Part shown: positions 7,595-13,639 of the stretch, in pieces | Numbering within the stretch: position 1 is the stretch's first letter | How the letters are laid out: each line of letters opens with the position of its first letter | Made by a program: the position numbers and the translations under genes | NCBI GenBank assembly: GCA_028694875.1 | Contig: JAQVKB010000008.1 | Span: forward strand, 1-13,639 | Direction of reading: 5' to 3' | Origin: Candidatus Izemoplasmatales bacterium | GTDB lineage: Bacteria; Bacillota_I; Bacilli_A; Izemoplasmatales; Hujiaoplasmataceae | Length of the DNA: 13,639 nucleotides | Notes under the pieces: model-generated | Seen by the model: the letters and a program-made list of their open reading frames with translations, nothing else | Told to the model about the DNA's origin: nothing | Database searches by the model: none

Positions 7595-7938
7595 TTGTTG
7601 GTGTTGGGGTTGATATTGTATTAATTTCTCGGATTCGAGAGAGCATCATCGAGAAAGTATTGTCCTCCGAAGAGAAGCAAAAAATGGCAAGTTTTGCATC
7701 GGATTCTCGGAAGCGCGAGTTTCTCGCAGGACGCTTTGCCGTCAAAGAAGCCATCAAAAAAGCACTTTTGGAATACGAAGGATTTCACTCGATGAATGAA
7801 CTCATCGTGGTGAATGATAAAAATGGAAGACCTGAATTGATTTCTCCAGTCTTCTCGGATAAGGTGGTTCACCTCTCGATTTCTCATGAGCGGCAGTACG
7901 CCGTTGGGCTCTGCGTGGTCGAAACGAAGAATCTGTGA
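7591..7938 (+). CDS. acpS: AcpS, holo-[acyl-carrier-protein] synthase
   Basis: AcpS transfers the 4'-phosphopantetheine arm of coenzyme A to a serine of apo-ACP, activating the carrier for fatty-acid and lipid synthesis in the cytoplasm. The 115 residues match the family's usual 115-125. The magnesium-binding Asp is D8 in GVGVDIV. The second motif is RFAVKEAIKKAL, with E53. The C-terminal HLSISHE (94-100) followed by YAVGLCVVE is typical. A strong GAGGAGG site (7574-7580) precedes the ATG, which overlaps the whiA stop. Together with lgt this gives the operon a second lipid-related function. No intrinsic terminator follows, so transcription may continue into the gene at 8005. Confidence 0.96.
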   Translation: MIVGVGVDIVLISRIRESIIEKVLSSEEKQKMASFASDSRKREFLAGRFAVKEAIKKALLEYEGFHSMNELIVVNDKNGRPELISPVFSDKVVHLSISHERQYAVGLCVVETKNL

Positions 7939-7954
7939 GGTTATCAAATAATGC

Positions 7955-7983
7955 TTGCAAAAACCCTAAAATTTAGGTAAAAT
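7955..7983 (+). promoter_or_regulatory. Sigma-70-type promoter with a palindrome filling its spacer
   Basis: TTGCAA (7955-7960) and TAAAAT (7978-7983) are separated by exactly 17 bases. The spacer contains the perfect inverted repeat CCTAAA-A-TTTAGG (7965-7977), which abuts the -10. The promoter would start transcription about 15 bases before the ATG at 8005. The palindrome's position would let a bound protein block or remodel the promoter. Confidence 0.65.
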
Positions 7984-8004
7984 GAGATATGCTGAGGTGA
8001 GAAC

Positions 8005-8517
8005 ATGGCAACATACAGAAAAGGTTATAAAAAAATGACGACGGAGGACACGCTTCTTCGAATCATCGTCGGGATTATCGTTGGCGTTCTGATTCTTGTG
8101 CTCTTCGCGCTTGGATATGCAAAATTGTTTGTGAGTCGCGATTACGCGGATTTCACCGCGATCGATGATTTCGCAAATATCTTTACTCAAAAAGATACCG
8201 ATAGTATTTTGATTGACAAATACGTGGTGTACTTTTATTCCGAATCCAGCGTCACATGTGAAGATATCAAAGATGACATGTTGAAAAAGCTTGCGAATCT
8301 TGAAAAAGATGGATACACCGTATTTATCCTCGACAATGACAACGCGACCGATGATACACGAAGTGATTATCTCACAGTCATTGATGAAAGTTCAGTCAAA
8401 GTTCCGACCTTGATTACGGTCGTGGATGGCGCGTTTACCGACAAATACATTGGTTCCGATAATGCGATGAATGCAATCGATTCCATTCTTGACGGAACCT
8501 ACGAACCTTTCAACTAA
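8005..8517 (+). CDS. Membrane-anchored thioredoxin-like protein with SVTC active-site segment
   Basis: A 170-residue protein with a basic N-terminus (1-19), one membrane helix at about 19-42, and a thioredoxin-like domain after about 70. By the positive-inside rule the domain lies outside the cell. The fold is inferred from a beta-strand VVYFYSE, the following active-site segment, and VPTLITVVDGAFTDKYIG with a likely cis-proline at P134. That last stretch resembles the end of bacterial thioredoxins. The usual CxxC reads SVTC (S82-C85), so only the second cysteine remains. It may be a non-reductive chaperone or partner protein, or a mixed-disulfide acceptor. GAGGTGA (7994-8000) supports the start; an ATG at 8035 is less likely. 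It has its own promoter and is followed by a terminator. Confidence 0.8.
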   Translation: MATYRKGYKKMTTEDTLLRIIVGIIVGVLILVLFALGYAKLFVSRDYADFTAIDDFANIFTQKDTDSILIDKYVVYFYSESSVTCEDIKDDMLKKLANLEKDGYTVFILDNDNATDDTRSDYLTVIDESSVKVPTLITVVDGAFTDKYIGSDNAMNAIDSILDGTYEPFN

Positions 8518-8529
8518 ATCCTTTCGATG

Positions 8530-8552
8530 AAAAAGCCCTTCGGGGTTTTTTT
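8530..8552 (+). terminator. Intrinsic terminator with UUCG tetraloop
   Basis: The stem AAAAAGCCC / GGGTTTTTT closes on a TTCG tetraloop (C-UUCG-G), one of the most stable RNA loops, with one G-U pair in the stem. The 3' arm is itself a run of seven T. It lies 12 bases after the stop of the thioredoxin-like gene and separates it from tex. Confidence 0.9.
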
Positions 8553-8573
8553 ATTTATCTTTCGAGGGTTTTG

Positions 8574-8582
8574 TGGTATAAA
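8574..8582 (+). promoter_or_regulatory. Extended -10 promoter candidate for tex
   Basis: TGGTATAAA carries the TGn extension before a TATAAA box. The matching -35 position (8554-8559, TTTATC) is poor, which suits an extended -10 promoter. It lies between the terminator at 8530-8552 and the tex ribosome binding site GAGGAG (8599-8604). Confidence 0.55.
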
Positions 8583-8615
8583 TAGTATGAACATGAATGA
8601 GGAGTTGTCAAACCT

Positions 8616-10793
8616 ATGAATCCAAGCATTATCCAACAAGTCGCCAAAGAACAGAAAATTCGCGTTTCTCAAGTCGAAACTGTCCTTCAATTGCTCGAAG
8701 AAGGAAACACGGTTCCGTTTATTGCGCGATACCGAAAAGAAGCGACAGGTTCTTTGGATGAAGAACAAATCCGTGCGGTCGAAAAGGAATTCGAATACAA
8801 GAAGAACTTGGAAAAACGGAAAGAAGACATTCTTCGCCTCATCGACGAAAAAGGAATGCTTACCGAAGAATTGAAAAACCAAATTCTTGCTTCTGACAAA
8901 TTGGTGGATCTCGAGGATTTATATCGTCCTTATAAGGAAAAGAAAAAAACCAAAGCCACGGAAGCGATTCGAAAAGGGTTAGAACCTCTTGCGAATCAAA
9001 TCTTGATGTTTCCAACCGAAGGTTCCTTGGAAGCGATGGCGGAAGCCTTTCTCACGGAAGAAGTACCAAGCATCCAAGACGCCTTGGAAGGCGCTTCTCA
9101 CATCATCGCGGAGTTGGTCTCGGACAATGCGGATTATCGCAAACGAATTCGTGAGAAGACTGTCGAAAATGGAAAGATTGTCACGCTCAAGAAAAAAGAT
9201 GCCGTCGATGAATACGGCACCTATCAAAATTACTACGATTATGATGAAGGCCTCAAAGCCATCAAACTCTATCGTGTCCTCGCCATCAATCGGGCGGAAG
9301 ATCAAAAAATGGTTTCTGTGAAGATTGACGCTCCGACCGAAGACATCCATGATTATTTGAAACGGCAAGTGATTGGAAATCGGTCCTCGATTGCTAATGA
9401 GCTTATCGAGAATGCCATCAAAGATGCCTACAAACGACTAATTGCGCCTTCCATCGAACGGGAAATTCGTGCGGAACTCACGGAACGTGCCGAAGACCAA
9501 GCAATTCATATTTTCTCTGAAAATTTGAAAGGTTTGTTATTGCAACCACCTTTGAAGGGAAAAATGGTGTTGGGTGTCGACCCGGCATTCCGTACTGGAT
9601 GCAAAATGGCCGTCATCGACCCGTTTGGCAAGTTTCTCGACAAAACCGTGATCTATCCTCACGAAGCCAAAACAGGTGGATCGGCAGATCCACGGAAAGT
9701 GGTCGAAGCGAAACAAAAAACATTGGATTTGATTCGCAAATACCATATCGATATTTTGGCGATTGGAAACGGAACCGCTTCTCGCGAAACGGAAGCGTTC
9801 ATCGTCGAATTGATTCAAGAATTCAAATTACCTTGTCAATATTTGATTGTCAGTGAAGCTGGCGCTTCTGTCTATTCCGCCAGTGATCTAGCCAGACTTG
9901 AATTTCCGGAATTCCACGTGGAAGAACGTAGTGCTGTCTCAATTGCGAGACGGATTCAAGATCCCCTTTCCGAACTCGTCAAAATTGATCCGAAGTCGAT
10001 TGGTGTGGGTCAATACCAACACGATGTCGGACAGGCTAAACTTTCGGATTCACTCGATTTCGTAGTATCGACGGCAGTAAACCAAGTTGGGGTCAATGTG
10101 AATACCGCGTCGATGTCCCTACTCAAATATGTTTCTGGTCTTTCTCAATCAGTGGCGCAGAACATTGTCAATTTCCGCGAACAAAACGGTCCTTTCAAAG
10201 ATCGTGCTCAAATTGCCAAGGTGCCCAAATTCGGCCCGAAAACTTTCGAACAATCGATTGGTTTCTTGCGTATTCCTGATTCACGGAATGCGCTGGACAA
10301 AACCCCGATTCATCCGGAATCGTATGATCTCGCCGAAACCTTGCTCGACAAAATTGGTCTCAAGAAAACAGACATTGGTACTCCGATTTGCCAACTGAAG
10401 GTCGGCACTGCCGATAAAACCAAACTCAAACATGATCTCGGGATTAGCGATGTCGTGTTAGACGACTTGTTGGATGCCATTACCCAACCAACAAGAGATC
10501 CTCGCGATGAGTACCCACAACCGCTGCTCAAAAGCGAGTTGTTGAAACTCGAAGATTTGCGTCCAGGGATGGAACTTCAAGGGACGGTTCGAAACGTTGT
10601 CGATTTTGGCGCGTTTATCGATTGCGGTATCAAAGAAGATGGACTTGTCCATATCTCGAAGCTCTCCAAGAAATTTGTGAAACATCCACTCGAAGTCGTC
10701 ACTGTTGGCGACATCGTGAAAGTGTGGGTCGAAAAAGTCGACCTTGATCGGAAGCGTCTTCAATTAACAATGCTTCCACCCAACGAAAGATAA
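8616..10793 (+). CDS. tex: Tex, RNA-binding transcription accessory protein
   Basis: Tex is a conserved nucleic-acid-binding protein related to eukaryotic Spt6, associated with transcription and RNA metabolism in the cytoplasm. The 725 residues match the family. The N-terminal helical region starts with the typical motif VPFIARYRKEATGSLDE (about 33-49). A YqgF/RNase H-like domain begins near 317 (VLGVDPAFRTGCK, D322). A helix-hairpin-helix region with VNVNTASMSLLKYVSGL starts near 493. The C-terminal S1 RNA-binding domain (about 650-720) contains GTVRNVVDFGAFIDCGI and DGLVHISKLS. GAGGAG lies 11 bases before the ATG. No terminator separates it from the GGDEF gene 33 bases downstream, so the two may be co-transcribed. 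No metabolic link between them is evident. Confidence 0.97.
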   Translation: MNPSIIQQVAKEQKIRVSQVETVLQLLEEGNTVPFIARYRKEATGSLDEEQIRAVEKEFEYKKNLEKRKEDILRLIDEKGMLTEELKNQILASDKLVDLEDLYRPYKEKKKTKATEAIRKGLEPLANQILMFPTEGSLEAMAEAFLTEEVPSIQDALEGASHIIAELVSDNADYRKRIREKTVENGKIVTLKKKDAVDEYGTYQNYYDYDEGLKAIKLYRVLAINRAEDQKMVSVKIDAPTEDIHDYLKRQVIGNRSSIANELIENAIKDAYKRLIAPSIEREIRAELTERAEDQAIHIFSENLKGLLLQPPLKGKMVLGVDPAFRTGCKMAVIDPFGKFLDKTVIYPHEAKTGGSADPRKVVEAKQKTLDLIRKYHIDILAIGNGTASRETEAFIVELIQEFKLPCQYLIVSEAGASVYSASDLARLEFPEFHVEERSAVSIARRIQDPLSELVKIDPKSIGVGQYQHDVGQAKLSDSLDFVVSTAVNQVGVNVNTASMSLLKYVSGLSQSVAQNIVNFREQNGPFKDRAQIAKVPKFGPKTFEQSIGFLRIPDSRNALDKTPIHPESYDLAETLLDKIGLKKTDIGTPICQLKVGTADKTKLKHDLGISDVVLDDLLDAITQPTRDPRDEYPQPLLKSELLKLEDLRPGMELQGTVRNVVDFGAFIDCGIKEDGLVHISKLSKKFVKHPLEVVTVGDIVKVWVEKVDLDRKRLQLTMLPPNER

Positions 10794-10813
10794 GTTCCGA
10801 AAGTCTCAGCCGT

Positions 10814-10821
10814 GGGGGGTG
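10814..10821 (+). promoter_or_regulatory. Ribosome binding site deciding the GGDEF gene start
   Basis: GGGGGGTG lies 5 bases before the GTG at 10827. In-frame GTGs at 10812 and 10821 overlap this site or lack one, so 10827 is the best start. Confidence 0.6.
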
Positions 10822-10826
10822 TGACC

Positions 10827-12407
10827 GTGCGTTTTGATTTCTTGCTCGCATCATTATTATTTTCGATCGCAAGTTTTATGATTTTTGCGGCGGTCTTTAT
10901 CTTTACCCGCCGCGAGATGTTGATAGGATTAAAATTATTGGGCGTATTTTCGATTGTCAACGTACTGTTTTTGTTTGGCGAAGCCTCAATGATTTTATCA
11001 GACTCGGAGTTTGGAATTCTTGTCTTTTCGCATATTGAATTTATTGGTCGTTTGTTTATTCCAACGATCTGGTTCATGATGTCTTTTCAACAGAAAGAAA
11101 AGCGACGACGATTCTCCACACGAACAATGTTATTGTTAGTTCATATTCCAACCGTTGCTTTGATTGCGAACATGTTATATCCTTGGCAAGCACTCGATAC
11201 TCCGCTTACCTGGATTCAAACCCTCTATTTTCATTCTCATGAAATTGTGACCAACAGTGTATTTGGTCCTGGATTTACTGGGGTTGTCTACGAGAAGGGA
11301 CCGCTTTATTACATCCTCATGGGGTATAACCTATTGTTGTTGGTGATGGCCGTATACAATTATGCCAAAACCTCTCAAAGAACTTTGCGTTCTCGAAGAA
11401 AGAATCCTCTTACCATGATGTTGGCTTCGATGTTCCTTTGCGTCATGGCCATCGTCAATCTCGTCATGCCGAAGACCTTCTTGGTCGATCCTGCGCCGAT
11501 TGCGACGTCGATGTTCGCCATCGTGACCTTCTTTGCGCTCTATAAATATGAACTTTTCGATTTAACACCGCTCGCCTATCGTCGCGTCTTCGAAGAAGCT
11601 TCCTTCCCTGTATTCATTCTCGACCGCAAATATTTCGTGATTTCCATGAACAACTTCGCAGAAAAGACCTTCGATTTCACACAACGAAACACGTTAATGA
11701 GCCTTCATGATTTTCATTCGCAGGATCCGACATTTGTCGAAGATTTAATTGAGAACGGAACACGTGAAGTTTCGATTCAAAATCAAAATGAGACCATCTA
11801 TTTCCAAGCAAAAATTGAAGAACTCACACGAAATCATCGGTTCTTAGGATACTTGATTACTTATCAAGACATCACCAATCACATCTTGGAAATGAAGAAG
11901 ATGGAAATCATGGCGACGTTCGATGATTTGACAAGAATTTATAATCGTCGTGTTTTCTATGTGAAAGCAATCGAATATTTTGATGATGCCGTGATTCATA
12001 AGACGCCGATTTCCTTCATCATGTTTGACTTGGATGACTTCAAGGAAATCAATGATATCTATGGTCATTTGGCAGGTGACCGCGTCCTTCGTGAAGTGTG
12101 TGAAAAAATCTTGAAAACGATTGACCAACGATATGTCTTCGCACGCTTTGGTGGAGAAGAATTCATCATGTTCATCAAAGGGGTTACCCCACTCGATGCT
12201 TATGAGATTGCGGATCAATTACGCCAACTCGTAGAGAAGATGATGATTGTCCATGAAAACCATAAAATCAGAGTGACAGCGAGTTTCGGTGTGAGTGGAA
12301 CCGACGCACAAATTACCAAATCGTTTGAACAGTTCATCAAGGATGCCGATGAAGCTTTGTACGAATCCAAGAACTCTGGTAAAAACCGAGTTCAACTCAA
12401 AGACTAA
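10827..12407 (+). CDS. Membrane sensor diguanylate cyclase (7TM-PAS-GGDEF)
   Basis: A 526-residue protein predicted to make cyclic di-GMP in response to a membrane or cytoplasmic signal. Residues 1-230 hold about seven hydrophobic helices ending in YKYELFDLTPLAYR, the typical exit of the histidine-kinase N-terminal 7TM module. A PAS-like domain follows (about 240-355; VFILDRKYFVISMNN, then GYLITYQDIT). The GGDEF domain starts at DDLTRIYNRRVF, with FDLDDFKEIND (D401) and the intact signature GGEEF at 442-446, so catalysis is likely. The RxxD inhibitory site expected just before it reads DQRY, so product feedback is probably absent. No EAL or HD-GYP phosphodiesterase is in the window. The start is GTG at 10827; a longer form from 10812 is possible. 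A strong terminator follows. Confidence 0.92.
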   Translation: MRFDFLLASLLFSIASFMIFAAVFIFTRREMLIGLKLLGVFSIVNVLFLFGEASMILSDSEFGILVFSHIEFIGRLFIPTIWFMMSFQQKEKRRRFSTRTMLLLVHIPTVALIANMLYPWQALDTPLTWIQTLYFHSHEIVTNSVFGPGFTGVVYEKGPLYYILMGYNLLLLVMAVYNYAKTSQRTLRSRRKNPLTMMLASMFLCVMAIVNLVMPKTFLVDPAPIATSMFAIVTFFALYKYELFDLTPLAYRRVFEEASFPVFILDRKYFVISMNNFAEKTFDFTQRNTLMSLHDFHSQDPTFVEDLIENGTREVSIQNQNETIYFQAKIEELTRNHRFLGYLITYQDITNHILEMKKMEIMATFDDLTRIYNRRVFYVKAIEYFDDAVIHKTPISFIMFDLDDFKEINDIYGHLAGDRVLREVCEKILKTIDQRYVFARFGGEEFIMFIKGVTPLDAYEIADQLRQLVEKMMIVHENHKIRVTASFGVSGTDAQITKSFEQFIKDADEALYESKNSGKNRVQLKD

Positions 12408-12410
12408 ACC

Positions 12411-12450
12411 AAACGAACCTGATCGATTCGATGAGGTTCGTTTTTGTTTT
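12411..12450 (+). terminator. Intrinsic terminator after the GGDEF gene
   Basis: AAACGAACCT (12411-12420) and AGGTTCGTTT (12434-12443) form a perfect 10-bp stem around a 13-base loop. It leads into a T-rich tract with one interrupting G. It starts 3 bases after the stop codon. Confidence 0.92.
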
Positions 12451-12462
12451 CGTGTGGAAATC

Positions 12463-12512
12463 TTGCGCAAACTTCTTTTTTTCTTGGATTTGCGCTATAA
12501 TATAATCGCAAA
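12463..12512 (+). promoter_or_regulatory. Promoter with repeated TTGCG/CGCAA half-sites
   Basis: Two overlapping -10 boxes, TATAAT at 12496-12501 and 12501-12506, lie upstream of the gene at 12539. They are enclosed by the inverted repeat TTTGCG (12489-12494) and CGCAAA (12507-12512). The same half-sites meet upstream as the palindrome TTGCGCAA (12463-12470). No strong -35 is visible at 17 bases (TTCTTT at 12473-12478). The arrangement suggests a regulated promoter with an operator over the -10 and a second site about 30 bases upstream. Confidence 0.55.
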
Positions 12513-12524
12513 GGATACCTTTGT

Positions 12525-12532
12525 AAAGGGGG
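12525..12532 (+). promoter_or_regulatory. Strong ribosome binding site with competing hairpins
   Basis: AAAGGGGG lies 6 bases before the ATG at 12539. CCTTT (12518-12522) can pair either with AAAGG just upstream (12510-12514) or with the AAAGG of this site (12525-12529). Both helices are only 4-5 bp, so a regulatory switch is speculative. Confidence 0.5.
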
Positions 12533-12538
12533 ATTTTT

Positions 12539-13207
12539 ATGAACAAACCGAAATTCGGCTATGGCTGGGCCGTAAAATGGATTCTTGCAGCGATTCTCAT
12601 TGCGGCAGGAATTCTCATGCTTTTGCTTGGAAATGAAATTGTGTTTGCCGTCTCCGGCATCACCATCGTGTTCTTCTCGATTTTCCGTGTCGTTCCTCTC
12701 ATGAAGACACTCAAAGCGGAAGCGTTAAGAACAATCAACTTGTTTGAAATCTTCTTTGATTTTGTCATTGGTGGACTCATGCTTTTCGTGGTCTTCAGTG
12801 GCAACGCGAATGACGCTTTCTGGGGCGGACTCTACGGATACATGTTAGCTTTCGTGTTGTTTGCTCGGGGATTGGTGTTCTTTGCGTCCTCATTCTACTT
12901 CAAAGAAAAGTCCGAGTCCCTCAAATTCTGGGCGCATTATGTTTTTGCTTCCCTCGCACCCGCCATCCTCGTGATGACGATTATGGGGACGAACATTCAA
13001 AAGGCACTTTCCCTCATCGTGATGTTGATCGCGATTGGTGGCGGGGTGTATCTTGGATGGGATGGATTTGGTGGATATCGTAAATATCGCGAGTCTTCCA
13101 AAGCGCTGAATGAAGACAAAAAAGAAACCAAAAAGCCAGCCGTTGAAAAAGAGCTTCCGAAGCCTGTTCCTGAAGAGGAAAAGAAGGAAGAAACCTACGT
13201 CAACTAG
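12539..13207 (+). CDS. Six-helix membrane protein, DUF308/HdeD-like
   Basis: A 222-residue integral membrane protein of unknown function. About six hydrophobic helices are visible at roughly 13-31, 34-52, 66-86, 98-118, 131-149 and 153-172, in the repeated two-helix pattern of HdeD/DUF308 proteins. The family is named after an E. coli acid-resistance protein, but most members are uncharacterised and I do not transfer that role. After the last helix comes a charged, Pro/Glu/Lys-rich tail of about 45 residues, probably cytoplasmic and disordered, ending ETYVN. The gene stands alone between a terminator and the tRNA promoter. Its own promoter carries operator-like repeats, so expression may be conditional. 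Family assignment is by pattern only. Confidence 0.85.
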   Translation: MNKPKFGYGWAVKWILAAILIAAGILMLLLGNEIVFAVSGITIVFFSIFRVVPLMKTLKAEALRTINLFEIFFDFVIGGLMLFVVFSGNANDAFWGGLYGYMLAFVLFARGLVFFASSFYFKEKSESLKFWAHYVFASLAPAILVMTIMGTNIQKALSLIVMLIAIGGGVYLGWDGFGGYRKYRESSKALNEDKKETKKPAVEKELPKPVPEEEKKEETYVN

Positions 13208-13219
13208 GAGAAAAAACAA

Positions 13220-13264
13220 TTGACAGTTAGTCGATAATAATATAAAATGAAATGGCTAACTGTC
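13220..13264 (+). promoter_or_regulatory. tRNA promoter flanked by a 9-bp inverted repeat
   Basis: A consensus -35 TTGACA (13220-13225) and TAAAAT (13243-13248) are 17 bases apart, followed by the tRNA at 13270. GACAGTTAG (13222-13230), overlapping the -35, is the exact reverse complement of CTAACTGTC (13256-13264), which begins at about the expected transcription start. The arms are separated by 25 bases containing the -10. Confidence 0.8.
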
Positions 13265-13269
13265 TGCAC

Positions 13270-13360
13270 GGAGTAATACTCAAGCGGCCGAAGAGGCGCC
13301 CCTGCTAAGGGCGTAGGTCGGGGAACCGGCGCGAGGGTTCAAATCCCTCTTACTCCGCCA
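13270..13360 (+). tRNA. tRNA-Ser (GCU)
   Basis: The acceptor GGAGTAA (13270-13276) pairs with TTACTCC (13350-13356), followed by discriminator G and an encoded CCA. The anticodon stem CGCCC/GGGCG encloses the loop CTGCTAA with anticodon GCT at 13304-13306, reading AGC/AGU. The T arm GAGGGTTCAAATCCCTC is canonical. The 91-base length reflects the long variable arm of class II serine tRNAs. Confidence 0.97.
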
Positions 13361-13362
13361 TT

Positions 13363-13408
13363 CGCATGACAAGGCGATTCACCCCAATGGATCGCCTTTC
13401 TCGATGCG
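13363..13408 (+). other. Nested hairpin between the two tRNA genes
   Basis: AAGGCGAT (13371-13378) and ATCGCCTT (13391-13398) form a perfect 8-bp stem. It sits inside an outer stem of CGCAT (13363-13367) and ATGCG (13404-13408). Only TTTC follows the inner stem, so it is a poor intrinsic terminator. It could be a processing signal or a partial terminator between the tRNAs. I see no new promoter before the second tRNA, so they are probably one transcript. Confidence 0.5.
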
Positions 13409-13423
13409 TTAACTTCATCAAAC

Positions 13424-13514
13424 GGAGAAGTACCCAAGTGGCTGAAGGGGCTGGCTTGGAAAGCTAGTAGATCTGTAAAAGGGTGCAGGGGTTCGAATCC
13501 CCTCTTCTCCGCCA
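13424..13514 (+). tRNA. tRNA-Ser (GGA)
   Basis: The acceptor GGAGAAG (13424-13430) pairs with CTTCTCC (13504-13510), followed by G and an encoded CCA. The anticodon stem CTGGC/GCTAG (one G-U pair) encloses TTGGAAA with anticodon GGA at 13458-13460, reading UCC/UCU. A long variable arm gives 91 bases. The T arm AGGGGTTCGAATCCCCT is canonical. Confidence 0.97.
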
Positions 13515-13526
13515 TCTAACTAGAAT

Positions 13527-13556
13527 AGGTCTGATACAATATTAAGGCCTTTTTTT
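13527..13556 (+). terminator. Probable intrinsic terminator after the tRNA pair
   Basis: AGGTCT (13527-13532) pairs with AGGCCT (13545-13550) using one U-G pair, around a 12-base loop. An unbroken run of T through 13556 follows directly. The stem is short but the T tract is good. Confidence 0.65.
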
Positions 13557-13590
13557 GTGCTTAAAATTAGGATAAATAGCGATAATATGC

Positions 13591-13610
13591 TCGATTTTAG
13601 TCGATTTTGA
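13591..13610 (+). repeat. Tandem TCGATTTT decamers
   Basis: TCGATTTT occurs at 13591-13598 and again at 13601-13608, spaced one DNA helical turn apart, in the 80-base stretch after the tRNA terminator. I see no gene, clear promoter or integrase fragment in 13557-13639. The repeat could be a binding site or chance. Confidence 0.4.
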
Positions 13611-13639
13611 CCCTTTTTATCTTCAGAACGTTAATTTAT

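Noticed and set aside
8514..8882. Minus-strand open frame opposite the start of tex
   Set aside because: It overlaps the conserved N-terminus of tex and the terminator, and shows no family motif.
1..13639. Mycoplasma-type code (TGA as tryptophan)
   Set aside because: The genes at 2920, 5716, 6641 and 7591, among others, end at TGA where family lengths end, and tryptophan is TGG.
1..13639. CRISPR array, insertion sequence or prophage
   Set aside because: I see no regularly spaced repeats, transposase or phage genes; the window is dense housekeeping sequence.
13599..13639. End of an integrase on the minus strand at the right edge
   Set aside because: The longest frame entering from the edge has only about 13 codons and no recognisable motif.

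Overview
The window reads as a chromosomal housekeeping segment of a low-to-moderate GC Gram-positive bacterium (Bacillota, or a wall-less relative such as the Acholeplasma/Izemoplasma side of Mycoplasmatota). The grounds are the gene set and order (uvrA, hprK, lgt, a TrxB-like gene and whiA, clustered as around the Bacillus uvrBA/hprK-lgt/trxB-whiA region), AGGAGG-type ribosome binding sites, GTG starts, and tRNA genes that encode CCA. TGA is a normal stop for several genes and tryptophan is TGG, so the Mycoplasma/Spiroplasma code is excluded. The lineage call is inference from gene content, not a database match.

All protein genes lie on the + strand. Bases 1-65 hold the tail of an unidentified upstream gene. 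From 78 to 7938 seven genes are packed as one probable operon: uvrA, a small coiled-coil/membrane protein, hprK, lgt, a TrxB-like flavoprotein, whiA and acpS. Gaps are 28, 1, 0 and 4 bases, with two ATGA overlaps. The operon mixes DNA repair, carbon-catabolite signalling, lipoprotein modification, thiol redox, cell division control and fatty-acid carrier activation. I see no terminator after acpS. A promoter whose spacer is filled by a palindrome precedes a membrane-anchored thioredoxin-like protein, followed by a UUCG-loop terminator at about 8530.

A second unit has tex (8616-10793) and a 7TM-PAS-GGDEF protein (to 12407), closed by a strong terminator. A third has a six-helix DUF308/HdeD-like membrane protein behind a promoter with repeated TTGCG/CGCAA half-sites. 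The window ends with two serine tRNA genes (GCU and GGA) behind a promoter flanked by a 9-bp inverted repeat, then about 80 bases with no gene.

The most unusual item is lgt. The enzyme that lipidates lipoproteins begins here with its own lipoprotein signal peptide and lipobox (LAGC, Cys23), followed by a domain of about 70 residues resembling an InlB B-repeat. It may therefore be its own substrate, with an extracytoplasmic domain tethered by lipid. Two redox proteins are also atypical. The TrxB-like protein keeps its CxxC but lacks the HRRxxxR NADPH motif. The thioredoxin-like protein has SVTC where CxxC is expected.
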